DNA from: Tetrahymena thermophila SB210 | Taxonomy: Eukaryota; Ciliophora; Oligohymenophorea; Hymenostomatida; Tetrahymenidae | Direction: 5' to 3' | Assembly: GCF_000189635.1 (NCBI RefSeq) | Contig: NW_002476363.1 | Location: forward strand, 310,001 to 374,000 | DNA: 64,000 nt | Part shown: positions 12,052 to 25,494 of the stretch, in pieces | Numbering within the stretch: the stretch's first letter is position 1 | Layout: the number at the start of each line of letters is the position of its first letter | Program-made: the position numbers and the translations under genes | Notes under the pieces: model-generated | What the model was told of the DNA's origin: nothing | The model's database searches: none | What the model saw: only the letters and a program-made list of their open reading frames with translations

Positions 12052-14179
12052 TCAGCTAATGTAGCTTTTACTTATAGAGTTTAATATTCTTTAGTCAATA
12101 TCTTTAATATTGACTGATTCATAGCATTTTCTTAAAAATTTTTGAAAATACTAACTTTATAGATCCTCTGAATTTATAATAGAAAATTATTATTCAAGGT
12201 GACTCACTATTTTAACATATCAAAAATTATTAAATTTTTTAAATTATTTAGAAAATTACATTTGTCAGTTTAAATTTCTAAAATCGATTATTTTAAATCT
12301 AATAACTAACTGGAGCACCCAATAAAACTTATAGAAGCTAGTTGATCTTATGTTAAGAGCATCATTATTGCTTTCTTCAAAAATATTATATCTTTGTAAA
12401 ATTATAAAATATCTAAATCTTTTATCATCTATTCTTCAATTTTTTACTTAAACTATTTATCTAAACCTTAAGATTTTAAATCCTTACTTCTTTTAAATAA
12501 ATATATATTATTATAATAAATAAATATGTGTTAAATTTTATTTTAATTAAATAAAATAAATAAATAATAAATTACCTTAATCCAAATATCAACTTTTTTA
12601 TAAATTTGTCTTAATGTTTTTATTTGATAGACTGTTATGGATTTATATTTTAAATTTTATTTTATTCTTACTTTGGCTAATTTTAGTTATTTAAAATGAT
12701 GCTTATTTATTGACCATTATTTCTTTCCTCAAAACAATCTTTTGAGAATATCAAAGATTGGTTATCTTCTTTTTATTTTAATTAATTAGAATAGCTTAAC
12801 TTAGGCCCTACATTTTAAGTTTTAAATATTGTTTTTTCCTTACTACTTTCTATTTCAGATTCACTTTTTTAATTAATACTTATACATATTTATTAATCTT
12901 ATTAAAGAAAAGGTGTAAACTTTTCTTAGTCAAATATATTATTTTCTTACTGTTTAATAACTTAGTCTTAAGCTTATTTTTAATAATCAATCTTTGAAGA
13001 ATTTTAATGTTTATCTTTTTCCTTCACCTTTTAATTTTCTAATTAGTTGTCTTATATTTTTTACATTTCTGTGTTAATAAATGATTTAGTTTATTATCTT
13101 ATCGTAGAATTAAATTTTTTTAAGTTATTTGATTATAAAATCTATTGATAAATGTCTTAGTAAACATTCTTTATCAAAATTACAAAAAAATCTTCCTGCA
13201 AAGAACTTTAAGATATAAACTTCAAAAAGAAACCTAAAAAGACTAACAAATTAAAAACACTGTTAACCAAAGCTAGAACTGAAGGAATTGTTGGGTATTG
13301 AATTGATATTTATGAATAAATCTAATCTATTTCTAAATTAACAATACTATAAGGACCGAATCCCAGCTTTTCCTTTATTAGTTATCTATTTAAGCTTTAA
13401 TTATCAATGTTATAGTTAAAGGGCCTTATAAGACTGGATTCTTATTAAATAAACAAACCATCTTTTATGGTAGTTTTCTAGTTTTATTATTTGATATTAG
13501 ATGATTTTAATTAATCTGAAGAAATTAAAATACTAAAAGTTTGATATGATTAATTCATTTTTTTTTAATAAATATCAAAATAAGATAGCGACATTTTTAA
13601 TACTATTTCACTACCATTTACAATTTTATCTATCTCCTATTAACTAGCGCAATTTTTTTGTTGTGATTAGTCTTAATCATAACAGCTTAAAATATACATA
13701 TTTATTTGAGTTAGCTTGTAATTGTAATCGAAATTCTATATTTCATTTTTCTAACTATCGTCTGCAAACTAAATTTAGCTAAGGCATAAAAACTGTTCAT
13801 CTAAATTTGGGTCTTAACATTTTTGTGTATTAATAGTTACCTAATATAAATTTGTTTCGTTTTTAAACGAGCCCAATATAACTGGATAAGTATATTTTAA
13901 GTTTTCATTTGTAGGATTGAAATAATTAATCTTAATTGCATAAATATTTTAGTTTATATCTATTTATTGCGTTTAATTATTTATGATATTCTAAGCCCTA
14001 TAAACAGGTTCAATTTTATTACTGAAGTATAACTCAGTTAAGTAAATAAAGTATGAAAGAGTTAACGCTATAACAATTATTGTGAAAATTGCTCCGGCTA
14101 TTGTTCCTTTTTAGATATTTGATCCTCCTATATTAAAATTGAAAGAACTTGAAAATAAATCGATTCTACTAAAACTCAT
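12052..14179 (-). CDS. array copy B: two-pass membrane protein
   Basis: Exons 14179-12576, 12489-12260 and 12206-12052 (introns 86 and 53 nt) total 662 residues. The N-terminus through membrane segment 1 is identical in type to copy A, with both C-x10-C pairs kept (KCQDPNLDEQFLC and SCYDQDQSQQKNC). Intron 1 begins after GGATTAAG rather than GGATTTAG. Confidence 0.85.
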
Positions 14180-15442
14180 TTTAATTTCTTACTTTTTACT
14201 TACTTATTTATTTATATATATATTTATTATTTTGATAATCGATCGAATTATATAAACATTGTATTCTTCTACTTACACAATTTTATATCATCTAAGCTTA
14301 TTTTTTATTTTAAGTATTGTTTCGAACTTAAATAATTTAGTTACAAATATATTGATATTAAAAAGTGGGTAAATTTAAATCATTATATCATAATTTCGAA
14401 TTTAGTAGTCTAAATTTCATTTTCTATTTTAATTCTTATAAAATCTGTTTGAATTAATTTTCAAATAATTTCATGTAAAAAAAATAATTTGTCTTTTAAT
14501 TTTTGCTTACTAGTTTGTGAGTATTTTTTTATTGATTTCTACTAAAATAAATGACAATCGTTAATATTTTAGATATTTTAAAAAAAAAAAAAAATAAAAA
14601 TACTAAAATGCTAAAATATTAAGCATGATTTACAGAGTGTATTCTTTAATAAATTCAACTCCACTAATAATTTTAAAGAAAAAATTTTTAAAATTACTTA
14701 AATTTTAATAGCAAGAATTAATTCTCATGATGGCTTGCTATTTTATTGTTTAAAAGTTATCAATGAAATTTTTGAATCAAGAATTTAATTATTTACCTTA
14801 ATCAGACTAAACATTTTTGATAAGTAGTGATTAAATTTAGAATTTTTTTATGCTCTTATTTTAAAGAGAGTATAAAAAATAATATATTGATGGTATATCT
14901 GGAGAAACTTTGTGCTTTATTTGTAGTTTTATTTTATAGCTTTCAAATTTACTACCAAATATTTTAATTTAAACACATAGCTAATTTAATTAAAATATTT
15001 TATTTAGCTAATTTATTTTCAATTATACAAGAATTATTTAACTTTATTTAGTAAAAGATATTAATCAAACAAATATTAATTTTATTTATTTATTTATTAA
15101 TTAATTAAAAGCTAAAAATTTAAAGTACAAATGATCAAGTGTTTTCTAAATTCGAAATAGGATGGATAATAAATAGACAAAAAGCAAGAGGGTTACTCTT
15201 ATTAGTATATTTAAAAACATCAATTCATTTGAAATTATAATAGTTTATTAGTCAGCAATACACACCAGACCAAAAAATTAAATTTATACCCCATAGGTCT
15301 ATTTTAAATTGGAATAAAAATAAAAAAATAATAATTGTATCTATGGAACTTAACTTATTATTTTATAATATATTATTACAAAAATAAAAAAGTAAATATT
15401 TTGAATAAAAACAAAAAATATAAAATAAATTTTGTTTTGTTT
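14180..15442. other. spacer between copies B and C
   Basis: Upstream flank of B, a stretch shared with other spacers (near 14690-14770, around AAGAATTAATTCTCATGATGG) and the class-2 downstream flank of C (about 15350-15380). At 15131-15240 a 33-codon plus-strand frame (MIKCFLNSKQDGQQ..) ends in TGA; too little to call a gene. Confidence 0.6.
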
Positions 15443-17621
15443 TCAGCTGATATAGCTTTTACTAATAGAGTTTAATATTCTTTAATCAATATCTTTAATA
15501 TTGTCAGATTCATAGCATTTTTTTAAAAATTTTTGAAAATACTAACTTTGTAGATCATCTGAATTTATAATAGAAAATTACTATTCAAGGTGACTCACTA
15601 TTTTAATTTTTATTAAAAATTATTAAATTTGTTTAATTATTTAGTAAATTAATTACATTTGTCAGTCTAAATTTCTATGATAGGTTATTTTTAATCTAAT
15701 TAATAGCTCGAACATCCAATAAAATTTATTGAAGCTAGTTGATCCTATGTTAAGAGCATCATTATTGCTTTCTTCAAAAATATTATATCTTTATAAAATG
15801 ATAAGATATCTAAATCTTTTATCAGCTATTCTTCAATTTTTTGCTTACGCTATTTATCTAAACCTTAAGATTTTAAATCCTTACTTCTTTTAAATTAATA
15901 AATATGAATTAAATTTTATTTTGATTGGGTAAAATAAATAAATAATAAATTATTTACCTAAATCCAAATATTAACTTTTTTATAAATTTATCTTAATTTT
16001 TTTATATGATAGGCTGCTATGGCTTTATTGGATTTGTATTTTAAATTTTATTTGTTTCCTACTTTGGCTAATTTTATTTATTTAAAATAATGCTTACTTA
16101 ACCATCATTTCTTTCCTCAAAACAATCTTTTGACAAGACCAAAGATTGGTTGTCATCTTTTTATTTTAATTAATTAGAATAGCTTAATTTAGGCCCTACA
16201 TTTTAAATTTTAAATTTTGTTTTTTCCTTACTACTTTCTATTTCAGATTCACTTTTTTAAACAAAACTTATAAATATTTATTAATCTTATTAAAGAAAAG
16301 ATGTAAATTTTTCTTAGTCAAGTATGCTATTTTCTTACTATTTAAGAACTTAGTTTTAAGCTAATTTTTAATCATCAATTTTTTAAGAATTTTAATCCTT
16401 ATCTTTTTCCTTCATCTTTTAATTTTCTAATTAATTTTCTTATAATTTCTATTTTTTTAAATATTTTACACAACACAATACCTTTTTAAATTATTTTTAA
16501 AAATCAATAAATTTCACATCTGATTTATTTTATTAGCTTTCAGTAGAATTTGAAAACTTTAAGTTATTTAATTATAAAATCTATTGATAAATGTCTTAGT
16601 AAACATTCTTTATCAAAATCACAAAGAAATCTTCCTTCAAAGAACATTAAGATATAATCTTCAAAAAGAAACCTAAAATGACTAACAAATTAAATACACT
16701 GTTAACCTAAGCTAGAACTGAAGGAATTGTTGGGTATTGAATTGATATTTATGAATAAACCTAATCTATTTACAAATTAACAATAATATAAGCACTGAAT
16801 CCCAGTTTTTCCTTTATAAATTATCTATCTAAGCTTTAACTATCAATATTATAGTTAAAAGGCCTTATAAAACTGGATTCTTATTAAATAAATAAACCGT
16901 CTTTTATGGTAGTTTTCTAGTTTTATTATTTGATATTAGATGATTTTAATTAATCTTGTGAAATCAAAATATTAAAAGTTTGATATGATTAACTCATTTT
17001 TTTTTAATAAATATCAAAATAAGATAGTGACATTTTTAATATTATTTCACTGCCATTTACCATTTCATCTATATCCTATTAACTAGCACAATTTTTTTTA
17101 TTTTATTCTTCTTACTCTTGACAACTTTAAATATACATATTTATATGAGCTAGCTTGTAATTATAATCAAAATTCTATATTTCGTTTTTCTAATTATCAT
17201 CTAAAAATTAAATTTAGTCATCAAGACATTCAAACCTTTCGCCTAAATTTGGGTCTTCACATTTTTTTGTTGGAATAATTGCATAATAAATATTTGTATC
17301 GTTTTTATATGCACCCACTATAAATGGATAAATATATTTTAAGTTTTCATCTGGAGGAATGAGATAATTAATCTTAATTGCGTAAATATTTGAGTTTATA
17401 TCTACCTATTGCGTTTAATTATTTATGATATTCTGAGCCCTATAAACAGGTTCAATTTTATTGGTGAAGTATAGCTCAAATAAGTAAATAAAGTATGAAA
17501 GAGTTAAAGCAACAACAATTATAGTGAAAATTGCTCCGGCTATTGTTCCTTTTTAGATACTTGATCCTCCTATATTAAAATTGAAAGAGCTTGAAAATAA
17601 ATCTATTCTACTAAAACTCAT
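15443..17621 (-). CDS. array copy C: longest family member, tail insertion
   Basis: Exons 17621-15958, 15886-15657 and 15597-15443 (introns 71 and 59 nt), 682 residues. The cytoplasmic tail has an in-frame insertion of roughly 20 codons relative to copy A near 16440-16530, which includes VLCCVKYLKK with two adjacent Cys (possible lipidation, not shown). One extra Asp also occurs in ECLDDQIQF. C-x10-C pairs intact (SCQEQEEQNKKNC). Confidence 0.85.
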
Positions 17622-18850
17622 TTTTAATTTCTTAATCTTTACTTATTTATTTATTTTTATATTTATAATTTTTATAATCCATCGAATTTATAAAGTTTTG
17701 TATTTTTTACTTACACAATTTTAAATGAAAACACTCATCTAAGTTTTTTTTAATATAAAAAATTTTTAAAACGTAAATAATTTAGTTACAAGAATCTTGA
17801 TATTAAAAAGCAGGTAAATTTAAAACAGTATATCATAATCGTGAATTTAGTAGTACAGAAAAAATTTAACCAAATGATGAGCTGAAATTTTTTTTGAATT
17901 AAATCTATTTAGCTACTATTATTTATTTATGAAAGAAAAATTATTTTATAAAGCTAAGTAAATACATTAATAAAATTGTAAAGCTTACAGAAAATAAAAT
18001 TAAAAGATGTATCTAAATTTATTTATATTTTAATTCTTTTTGAATCAGTTTAAATTAATTTTCAAATAATTTCATGTAAAAAAATAATCTCTCAATTTAA
18101 TTTTTGCTAACAGCTAATTCAACCTGAGTAACTCTTGTATTTAATTTTGTATAACAAATCAATTTATATACCTTAAAATTTGAAATAAACTCCTTAAATT
18201 TAATAGTCATCTAACATTTTTTAAATATCTATTCATTCATTCTAAAATCAATGAAAATTTTTTTTAATGGGGATTTAGAAATTTCTACCCTATGATATAT
18301 AAGATTTTAATCTCAAATTGCATTTAGTTAATGACAATTCCTGCTACAAACTTACCTACAGCTTTATTTTCAAAGATAGGTAATCTTGTATCCTTAAAAA
18401 AATAGAACAAAATAAAATAAATTAATAGATTTTTTTTTCTATTTAAATTTAATTCTAATGATATTTCATTTTACTTTTAAATATTATATAATCATTCTAA
18501 TAATTTTTTTCCATGGATATATGGATTGATTTTGATCCATTCAACAGTCATTTTATTATAACAACATACTCTATTACTTAGTCTATAATATTAATAATCT
18601 AATAGCCAAATTTTGTTTAGGAGTTAATGAATTTAAAATAATAACATTTTTAACTTTTAAAAGTATAAAAACAACTAATCAAATAAAATTTAATATGTAT
18701 TTGGATAACCATAACACTAATTATATAAGGTTTTGGATATTATGAAGCAGAGTTTAAGTGCAAATTAAAAATTTTACAGTATCACGAAAATGAAAAAGTA
18801 AATATTTTGAATAAACACAAAAGGTATTAAATAAACATTTTTGCTTTCTT
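17622..18850. other. spacer between copies C and D
   Basis: Upstream flank of C, then A+T-rich sequence, then the class-1 downstream flank of D (ATAACACTAATTATATAAGG at about 18709). No further gene. Confidence 0.65.
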
Positions 18851-20971
18851 TCAGTTAATATAGCTTTTACTTATAGAGTTTAAAATTCTTTAATCAATCT
18901 CATTTATATTGTCTTTATCATAGCATTTACTTAGAAATTTTTGAAAATATTAACTTTTTAGATCATCAGAATTTATAATAGAAAATTGTTATTCAAAGTG
19001 ACTCACTATTTATTTTAAAATATTGTAAAAAATATTAAATTTTTTAAATTATTTAGAATATTACGTTTGTCAGTCTAAATTTTTAAGATCGATTATTATT
19101 AATCTAATAACTAACTGGAACACCCAATAAAACAAATAGAAGCTAGTTGATCTTATGTTAAAAGCATCATTATTGCTTTCTTCAAAAATATTATATCTTT
19201 GTAAAATTATAAAATATCTAAATCTTTTATCAGCTATTCTTCTATTTTTTTCTTACACTATTTATCTAAACCTTAAGATTTTAAATCCTAACTTCTTTAA
19301 ATTTAATTATAAAAATACGTTGAATTTTATTTAAATTAAGTAAAATAAATTAATAAAAAAATAATAAATTATTTACCTAAATCCAAATATTAACTTTTTT
19401 ATAAATTTATCTTAATGATCTTATTTGATAGACTGTTATGGATTTATAATTTCATTTTAAATTTATTCCTACTTTGGCTAATTTTAGTTATTTAAAATGA
19501 TGCTTACTTAACCTTTATTTCTTTCCTTAAGAGAATCTTTTGAGAATATTTAAGATTGGTTGTCGTCTTTTTATTTTAATTAATTATGATAGCTTAATTT
19601 AGGTCCTACACTTTCAATTTTCAATTTTGTATTTTCCTTACTACTTTTCATTTCAGATTCACTTTTTTAAACAATATTATTTATTGATATTTATTAATCT
19701 TATTATATTAAAGGCGTAAAGTTTTCTTTGTGAATAATGCTATTTTATTACTGTTTAATAACTTAGTCTGTAGCTAATTTTAAATCATATATCTTTGAAG
19801 AATTTTAATGCTTGTCTTTTTCCTTCGTTTTTTAATTTTCTAATTAATTGTTTTATATTATTAACATTTGATCGTTAATAAATGATATATTTTTTTAAGA
19901 ATTTGACTTTTTTAAGTTATTTAATTATAAAATCTATTGATAAATGTCTTAGTAAACATTCTTTATCAAAATTACAAAGAAATCTTCCTTCAAAGAACTT
20001 TAGGATATAAACTTCAAAAAGAAACCTAAAAAGACTAACAAATTAAATACACTGTTAACTAAAGCTAGAACTGTAGGAATTGTTGGGTATTGAATTGATA
20101 TTTATGAATAAATCTAATCTATTTACAAATTAATAATGCTATAAGCATCATATCCCAGATTATCCTTTACAAATTATTTATCTAAGCTTTAATTATCAAT
20201 ATTATAGTTAAAAGGATTTGTAGAGCTTGATTCTTATTAAATAAATAAACCGTCTTTTACGGAAGTTATCTAGTTTTGTTATTTGATATTAACTTACCTC
20301 AATTTAGTCGATTAAAGCTGAATATTAAAAGTTTGATATGATAAACTCATTTTTTTTTTATAAATATCAAAATAAGATAATGACATTTTTAATACTATTT
20401 CACTACCATTTAAGATTTTATCTATCTGCTATTAACTCGCACAATTTTTTTGTTGTGATGGGTCTTAATCATAACAATTTAAAATATACATATTTATTTA
20501 AGCTAACTTGTAATTGTAATCAAAATTCTATATATCATTTTTCTAATTATCATCTTAAAACTAAATTTAATCAAGACATTAAAACCGCTCATCTAAATTT
20601 GGGTCTTCACATTTTTTTGTTACAATAGTTACCTATTAAAAATGGGTATCATTTTTATAAGAACCCACTACAACTGTAGTAGTATATTATAAGTGACTAT
20701 TTGTAGGATCGAAGTAATTAATCTTAATTGCATAAATATTTTAGTTTATATCTATCGATTGCGTTTAATTATTAATGATATTCTAAGCCCTATAAACAGG
20801 TTCAATTTTATTGCTGAAGTACAACTCAATTAAGTAAATAGAGTATGAAAGAGTTAAACCAAAAACAATTATTGTAAAAATTGCTCCAAATATTGTTCCT
20901 TTTGAGACATTTGATCCTCCTATATTAAAATTGAAAGAGCTTGAAAATAAATCGATTCTACTAAAACTCAT
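18851..20971 (-). CDS. array copy D: two-pass membrane protein
   Basis: Exons 20971-19377, 19294-19065 and 19005-18851 (introns 82 and 59 nt), 659 residues. Membrane segment 1 diverges (KGTIFGAIFTIIVFGLTLSY). The stretch after YFDIYKKK reads MSLSYQTFNIQLQSTKLRQV and is the most divergent of the family there. The codon split by intron 2 is CTG instead of TTG, still Leu. Confidence 0.85.
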
Positions 20972-22399
20972 TTTTAATTTATATATTTTTATTTATTTAT
21001 ATACATTTATAATTTTTATAATCCATCGAATTATATAAAGTTTTTTATTTTTTACTTACACAATTTTATATGCAAGCAAACACTTACCTAAGTTTATTTT
21101 TATTTAAATAAACTTGTCGAACATAAATAATTTAATTACAAAAATCTTGATATTAAAAAGCTAGTAAATTTAAACCACAAAATCACAATAAAGATTAAAT
21201 AGTACAGAAAATAATTTTACCAGAAGATGAACTGAAATTTTTTTGAATTAAATCTGTTAACTATTTCTACTTATTTATAAAGAAAAAAAAAATTTATGTA
21301 GGTTAGTAAATATATCAATCAATCCAAATAATAAAGCTTACATAAAATAGAATGAAAAGTTGTCTCTAAATTTTATTCTTTTTTAATTCTTATAAAATCT
21401 GTTTTAATTAATTTTCAAATAGTTTCATCTCAAAAAATAATTTGTCTATTTAATTTTTGCTTTCTAGTTTGTGTATGATTTATAATTAATTGGTTTCTTT
21501 TAAAGTAAACCATGATAGGTAGGTAATATTTATTTTAGCTATTTTTTTGTTTAAAAAACAAACATACTAAAATATGAAGTATTTAAATTTAATTTATATA
21601 ATTTCAATTAAATTGTCAATAATTTGGTGAGTAAGTATTCTTTAATCAATTCCACTTTACTAATATATTCTTTTTCAAATAATTTCCCCTAAAATTTTAA
21701 AGTATAAATATCAAAATTACTTAGAATTTAAAAGCAAGGATTAATTCTCATCATAGCTTCATATTTTATTGTTTGTTTAAAAAAAGATCACAAATATTTT
21801 TTAAATCAAGAATTTAATAAGCTACCTTAATCAGACTAAACACTTTTGATAAATAGTGATTGGATTTAGAATTTTTATATAATTATTTTTAATTTTTAAG
21901 TTTCCTATCTATATATTAATTGAATTATTTATATTATTCCTCATGTATTATTACTATTAGATAATTTAATGAATTAAAAAACTGTTGAATATGTTGAGAA
22001 GCTTTTTTTAGTAAAATATTGATTATAATTATTTATATTAATCATATGATAATTATTTTAAAAACTTTAATATAATTCATTTTTTTAAATCTTTTAAAGG
22101 ATAAACTACTTCATTTTTTTTGTTTTATTTAAAAAAAAGGCCAAAAAAATATAATTTTTAATTTTTTTTTGCTTATTTTAGAATGTAAAAGGTAGTTAGT
22201 TTATTTTAGAAATTATTTTTCTATAAATTAATTAACTAAAATTTAAAATTAATTTTGACCACCCTAACACTAATTATATATGACCAAGTAGTATTAAGCT
22301 TAGTTAAATTGAAAATTAACAAATTTTTAAAGTATTACTAAAATATAAATGTTAATATTTATAATAAACACAAAAGGTATAAAATAAATATTTTTGTAT
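20972..22399. other. spacer between copies D and E
   Basis: Upstream flank of D (element at about 21051-21073) and class-1 downstream flank of E (CCCTAACACTAATTATATATG at about 22262). Nothing else recognisable. Confidence 0.65.
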
Positions 22400-24542
22400 T
22401 CAATTAATATAGCTTTTACTAAGAGAGTTTAAAATTCTTTAATCAATCTCATTAATATTTTCCTTATCATAACATTTTCTTAAAAATTTTTGAAAGTATT
22501 AACTTTGTAGATCATCTGAATTTATAATAGAAAATTGTTATTCAAAATGACTCACTATTTATTTTAATATATAATAAAAAATATTACATTTTTAAATTAT
22601 TTAGTAAATTAATTACATTTGTCAGTCTAAATTTCTAAGAATGGTTATTTTAAATCTAATAAATAGCTCGAATATCCAATAAAATTTATAGAAGCTAGTT
22701 GATCTTATGTTAAGAGCATCATAATTGCTTTCTTTAAAAACATTATATCTTTGTAAAATTATAAAATATCTAAATCCTTTATCAGCTACTCTTCAATTTT
22801 TTGCTTACGCTATTTATTTAAAACTTAAGATTTTAAGTCCTTACTTCTTTTAAATAAATATCATTAAAATAAATAAATATTTGTTGAATTTCATTTTGAT
22901 CAAATAAAATAAATAAATAATAAATTATTTACCTAAATCCAAATATAAGCTTTTTTATAGATTCATCTTAATCTTTTTATTTGATAGGCTGCTTTTGATT
23001 TATTGGAATGATATTTTAAATTTTATTTAATTCCTACTTTGGCTAATTTTAGTTATTTAAAACGATGCTTACTTAACCGTCATTTCTTTCCTCAAAACAA
23101 TCTTTTGAGAGAATCAAAGATTGGTTGTCATCTTTTTATTTTAATTAATTAGAATAGCTTAATTTAGGCCCTACATTTTAAACTTTAAATTTTGTTTTTT
23201 CCTTATTACTTCCCATTTCAGATTCACTTTTTTAAATTATGTTTATACATATTTATTAATTTTATTAAAGAAAAGGTGTAAACTTTTCTTAGTCAAAGAT
23301 GTTATTTTCTTATTCTTTAATAACTTAGCTTTAAGCTAGTTTTTAATCATCACTCTTTGAAGAATTTTAATGATTATCTTTTTCCTTTCCCTTTATATTT
23401 GCTAATTAATTGTCCTATATCTTTTACGTTTGATTGCTAATAAATGATTTATTTTATTAGCTTACAATAGAATTTGACTTTTTTAGGTTATTTGATTAAT
23501 AAATCTATTGATAAATGTCTTAGTAAACATTCTTTATCAAAATTACAAAGAAATCTTCCTGCAAAGAACTTTATGATATAAACTTCAAAAAGAAACCTAA
23601 AAAGACTAACATATTAAATACACTGTTAACCAAAGCTAGAACTGAAGGAATAGTTGGATATTGAATTGATATTTATGAATAAATCTAATCTATTTCCAAA
23701 TTAACAAAGCTATAAGCACCGAATCCTAGTGTTTCCTTAAAAAATTATCTATTTAAGCTTTAGTTATCAATATTATAGTTAAAAGGTATTATAAAATTAG
23801 ATTCTTATTAAATAAATAAACCGTCTTTTATGGTAGTTTTCTAGTTTTACTATTTGATATTAGTTTTTTTTAATTAATCTGAAGAAATTAAAATATTAAT
23901 AGTTTAATAAGATTAATTCATTTTTTTTTAATAAATATCAAAATAAGACAGTGACATTTTTAATACTATTTCACTTCCGTTTACTATTTTATCTATTTCC
24001 TATTAGCTAGCACAATTTTTTTTTTGCGATTCTACTTAATCTTAACAACTTTAAACATATATGCCTATTTGAGCTAACTTGTAATTGTAATCAAAATTCT
24101 ATATCTCACTTTTCTGGTTATCATCTGAAAACTAAATTTAATCAAGGCATACAAACTATTCATCTAAATTTGGGTCATCACATTTTTTAGTGTTAATATT
24201 TACAAACTATTTGTTTGTATCGTTTTTATATGTGCCAACTATTGATGGAAAGATATATTTTAAGTTTTCATTTGGAGGATAGAGATAGTTAAACTTAATT
24301 GCGTAAATATTTTAGTTTAAATCTATCTATTGTGTTTAATTATTTATGATATTCTAAGCCCTATAAACAGGTTCAATATTATTGCTGAAGTATAACTCAA
24401 TTACATAAATAAAGTATGAAAGAGTTAAAGCTAAAATAATTATTGTAAAAGTTGCTCCAGCTATTGTTCCTTTTTAGATATTTGATCCACCAATATTAAA
24501 ATTGAAAGAGCTTGAAAATAAATCGATTTTATTAAAACTCAT
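22400..24542 (-). CDS. array copy E: two-pass membrane protein
   Basis: Exons 24542-22933, 22846-22617 and 22554-22400 (introns 86 and 62 nt), 664 residues. Begins MSFNKIDLFS, with Asn-Lys in place of Ser-Arg. Otherwise has the standard family layout. Confidence 0.85.
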
Positions 24543-25494
24543 TTTTTAATTTTTTAACTTTTACTAATTTATTAATATTTATGATTTTAATAATCCATAG
24601 AATTATATAAAGTTTTGTATTTTTCTACTTACACAATTTTATATGCAAATACTCATCTATCTGAGCTTATTTCTATTTTAAAAATTTCTTCGAAAAAAAT
24701 AATTTAGTTACAAAAATCTTGATATTAAAAAGCTAGCAAATTTAAACCATTATATCAAAATTACAAATATAGTAGTACAAAAAATAACTTTACCAATAGA
24801 TGAGTTGAAATTTTTTTTGAAATCTATTTAGCTATTACTATTTATTTATGAAAGAGATAATTTTATTAAGGTAAGTAAATACATCAATAAATCTATAAAA
24901 AATAATAAAGCTTACAGAAAATAAAATTAAAAGATGTATTTAAATTTGTTTTTATATTTTAATTCCTATAAATTCTGTTTGAATTATTTTCAAATAATTT
25001 CATGTAAAGAAAATAATTTGTCTTTTTAATTTTTAACATAACTAATGAAAATTTTATAATTGATTACTGCTATAAATAAAGCACAATAGTAACATTTTTA
25101 GCTACACTTTAGCTATTTTTTGTTTAAAAAGAAAACAAATTAAAATATAAAAAAATATTAAGTATTTTTAGTTAAATTTATATAATTTCAATTAAATTGT
25201 CCATAATTAATTTACAGAGTTATTATTTATTTTTAATTAACTCCCCTACACTTACTGATATATTCTTTTTTAATCTAAAAAATTTACTTAGTTAATTAGG
25301 TAGGTATTAGAAATTTTTTTTTCTATCAACTAATCAATTAAAATTTAATATGCATTTAGACCACTATAACACAAATTATATATGACCTTAGCTGGTCTTT
25401 GTTAAATGAAAAATTAAAAAATTTACAAAGTATTACGAAAATATAAAAGTAAATATTTTGAATAAACATAAAAGGTTTTAAATAATTTTTTTTT
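24543..25494. other. spacer between copies E and F
   Basis: The shortest of the full spacers: upstream flank of E followed closely by the class-1 downstream flank of F (TATAACACAAATTATATATG at about 25366). Confidence 0.65.

Noticed and set aside
20338-20628. Plus-strand ORF of 96 codons, and a similar one at 27128-27322
   Set aside because: Antisense to conserved exons of array copies D and F; the same antisense frame is not kept open in the other copies.
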